From Anoxypelagibacter denitrificans (lineage in GTDB: Bacteria > Pseudomonadota > Alphaproteobacteria > Pelagibacterales > Pelagibacteraceae), in contig JAGFVZ010000027.1 of the NCBI GenBank assembly GCA_017640265.1, positions 1 to 12,843 of the forward strand: DNA of 12,843 nt, given 5' to 3'. Made by a program: the position numbers and the translations under genes. This document shows positions 1 through 6,907 of this stretch, in pieces. Position 1 is the stretch's first letter, and every line of letters starts with the position of its first letter. The notes under the pieces are model-generated. The model was not told where the DNA came from, ran no database searches, and saw only the letters and a list, made by a program, of their open reading frames with translations.

Positions 1-70
1 TTTTTAGATTAATCTATCCGTTCTATTAACATAAAATTTCCAAGTTTTTATTAATTGTTTTAATTTTTTT
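1..70. other. Left-edge spacer downstream of prmC
   Basis: AT-rich stretch after the prmC stop codon. I see no hairpin followed by a T-run and no convincing start of a neighbouring gene. The only minus-strand ATG frame here closes after 7 codons. Confidence 0.5.
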
Positions 71-904
71 TTAAAGCGTGCTAAAAATACAACGAATATT
101 ATTTTGATAATCTTTCATTATTTTCATTTGTCTAAAATTATTTTCCTTTAAAACTCTTGCAACAGAAAGATATTGCCCTCTTCCAATCTCCAGGGCTAAG
201 ACTCCTTTAAGTTTAAGGATTTCTTTTGATTTGTAAATAACTTTTTTGATAACGTCAAGACCATCATTGCCACCATCTAAGGCGACTTTAGGCTCAAATT
301 TTCTTATGTCATTTGCCAAACGATTTATTTCTCTTTTAACTATATATGGGGGGTTTGACACAACTAAATCAAATTTTTTATTTAAAACTTGATCGACGGA
401 TTTATTTAAAAGTTTAACACGATTTTTTAAATTAAATCTATTTAAATTTATCTTGGCATTCAAAACTGCTTTTTTACAAATATCAATCCCAATACCTTTG
501 CTATGATTTAATTCTTTTAGAATAGAAAAAATTATACAACCGCTTCCAACGCCAATATCTAAAAAAAATAGATTTTTATTTTTAAATATTTTTACTATTG
601 GATCAATCAAAAGTTCAGTTTCTGGACGAGGGATTAAAGACTTCTTGTCTACGAAAAAATCTTCACTTCTAAATTCTTTTCTTGCTATAATATAAGCTAC
701 TGGTTCTTGTTTTAGTCTTCTAGAAATTAACGACCTAAATTTTATAATATTTTCATTACAAACTTTATCTTCCTTGATTAAAAGTTTTTCTCGAGAAATT
801 TTTAAAATATATGAAAGAATTACTTCAGAATCAATTCTGTGACTGATAATTTTTTTACTTCTTAAAATGTTTGATCCAAAATCTAAAAGTTGTGTGGTCT
901 TCAT
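71..904 (-). CDS. prmC: Release factor glutamine N5-methyltransferase PrmC (HemK)
   Basis: A cytoplasmic SAM-dependent methyltransferase that modifies the Gln of the GGQ motif in peptide release factors. The 277-residue protein has the usual family length. An N-terminal helical domain (about 1-90) ends in IPRPETE (residues 91-97), a hallmark of the family. The SAM-binding loop DIGVGSG is at 116-122, and the catalytic NPPY motif, which holds the substrate glutamine, is at 184-187. The start ATG lies one base after the stop of prfA, which encodes its substrate RF1, so the two are almost certainly co-transcribed and translationally coupled. The prfA-prmC pairing is widespread in bacteria. The protein is complete, with a TAA stop, and nothing is missing from the catalytic core. 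Confidence 0.96.
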   Translation of the reverse strand: MKTTQLLDFGSNILRSKKIISHRIDSEVILSYILKISREKLLIKEDKVCNENIIKFRSLISRRLKQEPVAYIIARKEFRSEDFFVDKKSLIPRPETELLIDPIVKIFKNKNLFFLDIGVGSGCIIFSILKELNHSKGIGIDICKKAVLNAKINLNRFNLKNRVKLLNKSVDQVLNKKFDLVVSNPPYIVKREINRLANDIRKFEPKVALDGGNDGLDVIKKVIYKSKEILKLKGVLALEIGRGQYLSVARVLKENNFRQMKIMKDYQNNIRCIFSTL

Positions 905-905
905 T

Positions 906-1979
906 TTAAGTGAGATTTTTTAATTTTAAATCTTGATCTTTTAATCTAAGGTTCTCATTCATTTCCTCATGAATTTCTCCACTTAAAAATTCGTCTAATT
1001 TATGTAGTGTAAAATTAATTCTATGATCAGTAATCCGTCCTTGAGGAAAATTATATGTTCGTATCCTTTCTGATCTATCGCCCGATCCAATTTGACTTCT
1101 TCTATCGCTAGACCGTTTTTTCTCTTTTTTTAATTTTTCTAACTCATACAGTCTTGCTCTCAAAATTTTTAATGCTTTAGATTTATTTTTATGCTGAGAT
1201 TTTTCATCTTGTTGTGTAACAATAATACCTGAGGGAATATGAGTTATCCTGACAGCACTATCTGTAGTATTAACAGATTGTCCTCCTGGTCCACTTGATT
1301 TAAAAACATCAATTCTTAAATCTGAATCATTTATTTTAACATCCACATCTTCTGCTTCGGGTAATATTGCAACTGTTGCCGCAGAAGTGTGTACCCTACC
1401 TTGGGTTTCGGTAGTAGGAACTCTCTGGACTCTGTGAACTCCTGACTCATATTTTAAATAAGAATAAATGTTATCCCCTTTAACCGAGAAGATAACTTCC
1501 TTGAATCCTCCGGCCTCACTTTTAGAGATGCTTATTATTTCTATTGTCCATCCTTTTTTCGAGCAAACTTTCTCATACATACGGAATAAATCTGCCACAA
1601 ATAATGTAGCCTCTAGTCCTCCTGTTCCAGCTCTTATTTCAACTATGGTATTTTTTTCGTCATCTTTATCTTTGGGCAACAAAAAAATTTTTAGTTTTTT
1701 TTCATGGTTAGCTTTTGTTACTTCTGCAGTTTCTAACTCCTTCTGTGCAAGCAAAATCATTTCTTTGTCATTAGTTTTATCATCAATAAGATTACTTAAA
1801 TCTTTTTTATTTTTCTCAAAATTTAAATATTCTTTTGCAGGATTTATAATATCTTTTAAATCTGAGTATTCTTTTGATTTCTGAGCAAATAATTTAGAAT
1901 CAAATTTACCAGAGGATAGCTCCTTTTCTAAAGAATTATATCTTTCTATAATTTTTTCCACTTTTTTGATGGGTATCAT
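906..1979 (-). CDS. prfA: Peptide chain release factor 1 (RF1)
   Basis: RF1 recognises UAA and UAG stop codons in the ribosomal A site and triggers peptide release. The 357-residue length is normal. An N-terminal coiled/helical domain (about 1-105) precedes the decoding domain. The codon-recognition tripeptide is P-T-T (188-190) within RVPTTETQGRVHTSAA, the RF1 form (PxT), not the SPF of RF2. The catalytic GGQ is at 232-234 in SSGPGGQSVNTTDSA, so the methylation target of the neighbouring PrmC is present. It lies 5 bases downstream of ispG and 1 base upstream of prmC. Because RF1 is intact, UAG is presumably still read as a stop in this organism, which bears on the amber-interrupted frames at the right end of the window. 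Confidence 0.97.
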   Translation of the reverse strand: MIPIKKVEKIIERYNSLEKELSSGKFDSKLFAQKSKEYSDLKDIINPAKEYLNFEKNKKDLSNLIDDKTNDKEMILLAQKELETAEVTKANHEKKLKIFLLPKDKDDEKNTIVEIRAGTGGLEATLFVADLFRMYEKVCSKKGWTIEIISISKSEAGGFKEVIFSVKGDNIYSYLKYESGVHRVQRVPTTETQGRVHTSAATVAILPEAEDVDVKINDSDLRIDVFKSSGPGGQSVNTTDSAVRITHIPSGIIVTQQDEKSQHKNKSKALKILRARLYELEKLKKEKKRSSDRRSQIGSGDRSERIRTYNFPQGRITDHRINFTLHKLDEFLSGEIHEEMNENLRLKDQDLKLKNLT

Positions 1980-1984
1980 AAAAT

Positions 1985-3079
1985 TTAATTTCTTTTCTCT
2001 TTAATTTTTGACTCAACTAAATCGACAACTTTATTAATGATATCTTTGCTGGCAACTTTTTGATGTGATATCCCAGACAGATAAAGTAAATTATTTCCAT
2101 CCCCGCCTCCGGTTAAACCAATATCTGTTTGGGAAGCCTCTCCAGGGCCATTAACCACACATCCAATAATTGATAATGTTAAGGGTGTTTTTATATGTGA
2201 TAATTTATTTTCTAATATTTTAACAGTTTCAATTACTGGAAACGCTTGACGTGCACACGAGGGGCAAGAAATAATTTGAACTCCTCTAGATCTTATTCCT
2301 AAAGCTCCTAATATTTCAAAACCAGTTTTAATTTCTTCGATAGGATCGGCTGATAGTGAGACTCTGATTGTATCGCCAATGCCTTTCATAAGAAGACCTC
2401 CGATTCCAATTGACGATTTTATGCTTCCTGTAAAAAATCCTCCTGATTCAGTAATTCCTAAATGTAATGGATAATCACATGAGTTTGATAAAATTTCATA
2501 TGCTTTCATTGTCAAAAAAACATCTGAGGATTTGACGCTTATTTTAAAGTTAAAAAAATCATTGTCCTCTAAAAATTTAATATTATAGGTTGCGCTTTCG
2601 ACCAAAGCTTCCGGGCAAGGCTCTTTGTATTTTTCTAAAATGTTTTTTTCTAAAGATCCCGCATTTACTCCAACCCTTATTGCACAATCATGATCTTTGG
2701 CAGCCTTAATAACATCTTTTATTCTTTCATTAGAACCAATGTTTCCTGGGTTAATTCTTAAACAGCTTGCACCTGATTTTGCAGATTCGATTGCCCTTTT
2801 ATAATGAAAGTGAATATCTGCAACTATTGGAATATTAGTTTCTTTAACTATATTTTTTAAAGCCTTTGTAGAATCTTCATCGGGGCAAGATACTCTAACA
2901 ATATCTGCGCCTGCTTCTTGTAATTTGTCAATTTGTTTTATTGTTGCCTTGATATCTGTAGTAAGCGTATTAGTCATAGATTGTACGGAAATTGGAGAGT
3001 CGCCACCAACACTAATGTTTCCAACTTTTATTTTTTTTGTTTTCTTCCTTATTATTTTTCGGTATGGCCTTATTTCCAT
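1985..3079 (-). CDS. ispG: 4-hydroxy-3-methylbut-2-enyl diphosphate synthase (IspG/GcpE)
   Basis: The penultimate enzyme of the non-mevalonate (MEP) isoprenoid pathway. It reductively opens methylerythritol cyclodiphosphate to HMBPP using a [4Fe-4S] cluster. The protein has 364 residues, the bacterial short form without the plant insert domain. The N-terminal TIM barrel carries SVQSMTNT (31-38) and the LRINPGNIG segment (107-115). The cluster ligands are visible as C272 and C275 (SCPSC) and C307 (GCVVNGPGE), with E314 as the fourth ligand expected from the family. It sits between lysC (3-base gap) and prfA (5-base gap) on the same strand. Isoprenoid precursors from this pathway supply the ubiquinone side chain; ubiG lies nearby, but in a separate transcription unit. 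Confidence 0.96.
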   Translation of the reverse strand: MEIRPYRKIIRKKTKKIKVGNISVGGDSPISVQSMTNTLTTDIKATIKQIDKLQEAGADIVRVSCPDEDSTKALKNIVKETNIPIVADIHFHYKRAIESAKSGASCLRINPGNIGSNERIKDVIKAAKDHDCAIRVGVNAGSLEKNILEKYKEPCPEALVESATYNIKFLEDNDFFNFKISVKSSDVFLTMKAYEILSNSCDYPLHLGITESGGFFTGSIKSSIGIGGLLMKGIGDTIRVSLSADPIEEIKTGFEILGALGIRSRGVQIISCPSCARQAFPVIETVKILENKLSHIKTPLTLSIIGCVVNGPGEASQTDIGLTGGGDGNNLLYLSGISHQKVASKDIINKVVDLVESKIKEKRN

Positions 3080-3082
3080 TGT

Positions 3083-4294
3083 TTAATCTAAGTCAAAAGT
3101 CGTATGCAATTTTTTAACGGCTTTCAAAGTATCGTCCTCACTTATGATTACTGATAGTTTTATTTCTGAAGTAGAAATTGCTAAAATATTAATATTTTCA
3201 TCAGCTAATGCTCTAAACGTTTTGAATGTCACCCCGGGAGTCGTTATCATCCCGGCACCAACAATTGAGATTTTTGAGACTTTATCGTTATGTCTTAAAT
3301 TTTTAAATTTAATTTTTTTATTAGAATTTATCGTGTTTAGTGTTTTATTAAAATCATTTCTTTTAATCGTAAACGTTAAGTCGGTTGTTCTTCCATCTGA
3401 TGATACATTTTGAATAACCATATCAACATTTATTTGATTTTTATCAAGCGGTTCGAATATATCAGCTGCTACACCAGGTTTATCTGGAACACCAATTAAT
3501 GTAATTTTTGCATCATTTTTTGAGTAAGCTACACCGGTAACCATTTTGGTGTAATCTATATTTTCTTCACTAAATATTTTTGTCCCTTTTCTGTCGGTAA
3601 ATGTTGACCTTACTTGAAGTGGAATATCATACATCTTTGCCGTTTGAATTGCCGAAGCTTGCATCACTCTTGCGCCTAATGAAGCAAGTTCAAGCATTTC
3701 CTCATATGAAATTTTATCAATTTTTTTTGCTACCGGTACTTTGTTAGGATCGGTAGAGTAAACTCCATCAACGTCTGTATAAATTTCACAGCTATCAGTA
3801 TTAAATATTTTTGCAATAGCTACCGCTGAAGCATCTGAACCTCCTCTTCCAATTGTAGTTATATCACCAGATGATGAGATGCCCTGAAAGCCAGGAATAA
3901 TTGCAACACCTCCTTCAGACAAATAAGTATTTATGTTTTCCACATTAATATTTATAATTCTTGAGTTTGTATGATCTCCTGTTGTTAAAATAGGTATTTG
4001 CCAATTCATCCAGGATTTAGATTTAACACCCAGTTCGTTTAAAGCTCCAGCCATTAAAGCGCTTGTAACTTGCTCTCCAGATGACAATAAAACATCAAGC
4101 TCTCTCTTATCAAATTTATTAGATATGGAATTAGACTGACTAATTAATTCATTGGTCTTTCCGGCCATTGCAGAAACTACAACTATTATTTCATTGCCCT
4201 GGGAATGTTCTTTTTTTACAATTTTTGCAGCATGTACAATTCTTTCAATCGAACCTACTGATGTTCCTCCAAATTTTAATACTTTTTTTGTCAT
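3083..4294 (-). CDS. lysC: Aspartate kinase (LysC)
   Basis: Phosphorylates L-aspartate with ATP, the first step towards lysine, threonine, methionine and diaminopimelate. The 403-residue protein is a monofunctional aspartokinase of usual length. The amino-acid-kinase domain opens with KFGGTSVG (7-14) and contains the GRGGSDASA phosphate-binding segment (149-157) and TDVDGVYSTDP (173-183). Two ACT regulatory domains follow: about 265-330 (starting ITLIGVPDKPGVA) and about 340-400 (ISIVGAGMITTPGV). Feedback control by lysine and/or threonine is therefore likely, but which effector cannot be read from the sequence. It is the first gene of the lysC-ispG-prfA-prmC string. I recall that lysC, ptsP, prfA and prmC are neighbours in many alphaproteobacteria; here ispG occupies the position of ptsP. 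Confidence 0.96.
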   Translation of the reverse strand: MTKKVLKFGGTSVGSIERIVHAAKIVKKEHSQGNEIIVVVSAMAGKTNELISQSNSISNKFDKRELDVLLSSGEQVTSALMAGALNELGVKSKSWMNWQIPILTTGDHTNSRIININVENINTYLSEGGVAIIPGFQGISSSGDITTIGRGGSDASAVAIAKIFNTDSCEIYTDVDGVYSTDPNKVPVAKKIDKISYEEMLELASLGARVMQASAIQTAKMYDIPLQVRSTFTDRKGTKIFSEENIDYTKMVTGVAYSKNDAKITLIGVPDKPGVAADIFEPLDKNQINVDMVIQNVSSDGRTTDLTFTIKRNDFNKTLNTINSNKKIKFKNLRHNDKVSKISIVGAGMITTPGVTFKTFRALADENINILAISTSEIKLSVIISEDDTLKAVKKLHTTFDLD

Positions 4295-4308
4295 AGTTAG
4301 AGTTTAAT

Positions 4309-4314
4309 ATATTA
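4309..4314 (-). promoter_or_regulatory. Candidate -10 box for the lysC cluster
   Basis: Minus-strand TAATAT lies 14 bases upstream of the lysC ATG in the 66-base divergent spacer (4295-4360). I see no good -35 box at the expected distance. The whole spacer is nearly pure A+T, so this is a weak call supported mainly by position. Confidence 0.3.
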
Positions 4315-4344
4315 TTAATTAAGTTAAAATTAAGTTATTTAAAA

Positions 4345-4350
4345 TATAAT
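4345..4350 (+). promoter_or_regulatory. Candidate -10 box for ubiG, implying a near-leaderless mRNA
   Basis: A perfect TATAAT ends 10 bases before the ubiG ATG at 4361. Transcription starting about 7 bases after the box would leave only a few bases of 5' leader, and no Shine-Dalgarno sequence is visible. The -35 region is not recognisable. A+T richness makes chance matches common. Confidence 0.35.
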
Positions 4351-4360
4351 TAAGAAATTA

Positions 4361-5086
4361 ATGAGTACAGTAAATAAAGAAGAAATTCAAAAGTTTTCAA
4401 AACTTGCTGATGAATGGTGGGACGTTAATGGAAAGTTCAAACCTTTGCATGCTTTTAACCCTATTAGAATTGAGTATATAAAAGAAAAGTGCATTTTCCA
4501 TTTTGAACTTAATAATCTCAAGGACAAACCCTTGTCCTCCATAAAAGTATTGGATATTGGTTGCGGAGGTGGGCTTGTCAGCGAACCTATGTATAGGCTA
4601 GGAGCGGAAGTCACAGGCCTGGATGCCTCTTTAAAAAATATTAATGTGGCAAAATTACATGCAAAGAAAAATAATCTAAAAATTAGATATCTTAATTCGT
4701 CACCAGAAAAAAAAAATTTGAATGAAAAATTTGATGTAATATTATGTTTGGAAATAGTAGAACACATTCAAAATTTAGATATATTTCTAAAAGCCTCAAG
4801 TGAATTGTTGAAAAAAAATGGTATAATTTTTATAGCCACAATTAACAGAACATTTCAGTCTTATTTAAAAGCTATTGTTGGCGCTGAATATATTTTAAAA
4901 TGGTTACCTATCGGCACACATGAATGGAATAAATTTTTAAAACCAGATGAAATTGAGAGTCAATTAACCAGTTTAAATTTTAATAAATTGAGCTTAGACG
5001 GATTTCAATACAATATTCTTACAAAAGAATGGATTAAAAGTCAGGACTGTTCTGTAAACTATATAATTACTTGTAAAAAAAATTAA
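4361..5086 (+). CDS. ubiG: Ubiquinone biosynthesis O-methyltransferase UbiG
   Basis: A SAM-dependent O-methyltransferase that carries out both O-methylation steps of ubiquinone (coenzyme Q) synthesis, expected in the cytoplasm or at the inner membrane. The protein has 241 residues, close to family length. The N-terminal segment FSKLADEWWD (12-21) is typical of UbiG. The SAM-binding loop VLDIGCGGG is at 63-71, followed by the acidic GLDAS motif (86-90). Motif II is CLEIVEHI (129-136), and the UbiG signature LPIGTHEW is at 182-189, within the membrane/substrate-contact region. It is transcribed away from lysC and converges on the DUF1178 gene, the two stops overlapping in four bases. The start was chosen at the first ATG, just after a TATAAT box, and gives the family N-terminus. 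Confidence 0.95.
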   Translation: MSTVNKEEIQKFSKLADEWWDVNGKFKPLHAFNPIRIEYIKEKCIFHFELNNLKDKPLSSIKVLDIGCGGGLVSEPMYRLGAEVTGLDASLKNINVAKLHAKKNNLKIRYLNSSPEKKNLNEKFDVILCLEIVEHIQNLDIFLKASSELLKKNGIIFIATINRTFQSYLKAIVGAEYILKWLPIGTHEWNKFLKPDEIESQLTSLNFNKLSLDGFQYNILTKEWIKSQDCSVNYIITCKKN

Positions 5087-5505
5087 TTTTTTTTATTATC
5101 TATCCAAGGAATCGATGTAATCTCTATTCCTTCTTCTTCTAGCTCTTGAGTTTCTTCTGGAGTTGCCTTGCCATATATATTTTTGTTTTTTCTTTTGTCA
5201 TAATAAACATTTCTCACTTCTCTTGGAAAATTATTTCCAACATATTCAAAATTTTTCTCAACAAAATTTCGCATTTTTAATAAATCTTTTTGAATTTTTT
5301 TTATATATTTTATTGATTTTTGATTCTTTTGCTTCTGTTCTTGACTTAAAACACTGGGGGCCATAATCGATTTTTCGATAGATTTGGTTTTACAAAAAAT
5401 ACATTCTATCATTTTTTTTGATTTTAATTTCTCAAATTCTTTTGAATCCGAAAACCAGCTTTCAAATTCATGCTTATGTTTGCATTTTAAATTATATTTA
5501 ATCAT
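5083..5505 (-). CDS. DUF1178 family protein, putative zinc-binding
   Basis: A 140-residue protein of a conserved proteobacterial family of unknown function (DUF1178). Recognisable features are the N-terminal MIKYNLKC, the EFESWF segment (13-18), two Cys-containing half-sites (C8 with H12, and C35/C38 in CIFC) that look like a small treble-clef or zinc-ribbon metal site, and the family tail IMAPSV (47-52). The C-terminal half has the Y-GKATPEE-type motif (about 111-118) and an acidic stretch. It lies 38 bases downstream of argJ on the same strand and so may be co-transcribed. Its stop overlaps that of convergent ubiG. In many alphaproteobacteria DUF1178 is found near ubiG and lysC, as here, but no function can be assigned. 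Confidence 0.85.
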   Translation of the reverse strand: MIKYNLKCKHKHEFESWFSDSKEFEKLKSKKMIECIFCKTKSIEKSIMAPSVLSQEQKQKNQKSIKYIKKIQKDLLKMRNFVEKNFEYVGNNFPREVRNVYYDKRKNKNIYGKATPEETQELEEEGIEITSIPWIDNKKN

Positions 5506-5543
5506 TTATTAAAATCTAATTATTATACTTCTCTTTTCAAGTA

Positions 5544-6848
5544 TTAACTTCTATAATCGGCATTAATATCAACATAATCTTTAGTAAAATCACAAGTATA
5601 ACAGTCAAAAGATGCTTGGCCCAGTTTAAGGTTAACTTCGATTGTTATTAAATCTGACGTCATATATTCCTTTAACTTTTCTTCGTTATATTCCTCTGAA
5701 ATTTTTCCCTTTTCTGCAACTTTGAATGTGCCTATTTTAATTTCAATTTTTTCCGGTACTATTTTTTCACCAGACTTTCCTATGCCCATAATAATTCTTC
5801 CCCAATTAGGATCCTCTCCTGCCATCGCAGTTTTAAACAGAGGAGAATTTGCAATTGAAAATCCTATATTTTTTGCCATGTATTGTGATTTGGCATTAAT
5901 AATTTTAATATTAATAAATTTTTTTGCACCCTCCCCGTCACCTACAATTTGTTTTGCTAAGTTAAGAAGTAATTTTTGAAGAGCCCTTTCAAAATCTTTA
6001 AGTTTGGGATCCAAAACATTATATATTTTTCCAGTTTTTACTTTATTAGTAGCAAATATTGCCACCATATCATTTGTTGAGGTGTCGCTATCAACTGTTA
6101 TCGCATTAAAACTATTTGCGACAGCTTTTTTTAATAAGCTTTTTAAATAAACTGAAGGAATTTCTGCATTGGTAAAAACAAAAGCTAACATGGTGGCCAG
6201 ATTAGGTGCAATCATTCCTGAACCTTTTGCAATTCCTGAAAGTTTTATAGCTTTATTCCCAATTTTACATTCTTCATATGCTAATTTGGGTCTAGTATCT
6301 GTTGTCAGAATAGACGATGCCGCTTTAAACCAAATAAACTTATTATGATTATCTTTTAATTTTTCCACTAAAAATGGGATGTGCTCTTTAATCTGTTGAG
6401 TGGGATATTTTTCTCCAATTACTCCTGTCGATGCAAACAATATCTCATTTGGCTTAATTGCTTGGTTCGTTCCACCTTCCTTCTGAGATTCTCTCAAGGT
6501 TAAAACTTTAGATAAATTTTTAGATATATTTTCCAGAGCTTCTTGCCCCTGTGAACCAGTAAATGTATTTGCATTTTTTGTGTTTACCATTAAAGCTTTA
6601 ATTAAACTTTTTCTTATTTTTCTGTTCCAAGTTATTGACTCTGAACAAATTGAATTATTTGTGTATACGGCTCCGTAATTTGCCCCTTCTTTGAAATAAA
6701 ATAAACATAAATCATCCCTACCCGTACCATACAAATCAGCTGAAACAGCTGAAATCTCCAATCCCTCGATTTGCTTAAGTTCCTGAAAATCACCCATTTT
6801 TGATAATTTAGGTTTGTCTGTTAAAAAATTTTTAAGGTTTATTGTCAT
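5544..6848 (-). CDS. argJ: Bifunctional glutamate N-acetyltransferase / ornithine acetyltransferase ArgJ
   Basis: Transfers the acetyl group from N-acetylornithine to glutamate in the cyclic arginine pathway; many ArgJ enzymes also make acetylglutamate from acetyl-CoA. The 434-residue precursor is expected to cleave itself between A218 and T219 in NLATML (216-221), and T219 becomes the N-terminal nucleophile of the beta chain. The oxyanion-hole segment STGVIG (140-145) and the NTKNANTFTGSQG segment (89-101) are conserved. The C-terminus ends INADYRS, the normal family ending, so the gene is complete. It is divergent from secA and followed after 38 bases by the DUF1178 gene. Whether this enzyme is mono- or bifunctional cannot be decided from sequence alone. 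Confidence 0.95.
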   Translation of the reverse strand: MTINLKNFLTDKPKLSKMGDFQELKQIEGLEISAVSADLYGTGRDDLCLFYFKEGANYGAVYTNNSICSESITWNRKIRKSLIKALMVNTKNANTFTGSQGQEALENISKNLSKVLTLRESQKEGGTNQAIKPNEILFASTGVIGEKYPTQQIKEHIPFLVEKLKDNHNKFIWFKAASSILTTDTRPKLAYEECKIGNKAIKLSGIAKGSGMIAPNLATMLAFVFTNAEIPSVYLKSLLKKAVANSFNAITVDSDTSTNDMVAIFATNKVKTGKIYNVLDPKLKDFERALQKLLLNLAKQIVGDGEGAKKFINIKIINAKSQYMAKNIGFSIANSPLFKTAMAGEDPNWGRIIMGIGKSGEKIVPEKIEIKIGTFKVAEKGKISEEYNEEKLKEYMTSDLITIEVNLKLGQASFDCYTCDFTKDYVDINADYRS

Positions 6849-6893
6849 GCAAATACTTTATTTATCACTATATATATATGAAATTAATAATTA

Positions 6894-6899
6894 TATAAA
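6894..6899 (+). promoter_or_regulatory. Candidate -10 box for secA
   Basis: TATAAA ends 8 bases before the secA ATG at 6908, in the 59-base spacer shared with divergent argJ. As with ubiG, this would give an almost leaderless transcript without a Shine-Dalgarno sequence. The spacer also holds an alternating TA tract around 6870-6879. The -35 box is not recognisable. Confidence 0.3.
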
Positions 6900-6907
6900 T
6901 TTTACTT

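Noticed and set aside
1468..1884. 138-codon plus-strand open frame inside prfA
   Set aside because: It is the shadow of prfA on the opposite strand. The prfA protein is full length with all motifs, and the shadow frame resembles no family.
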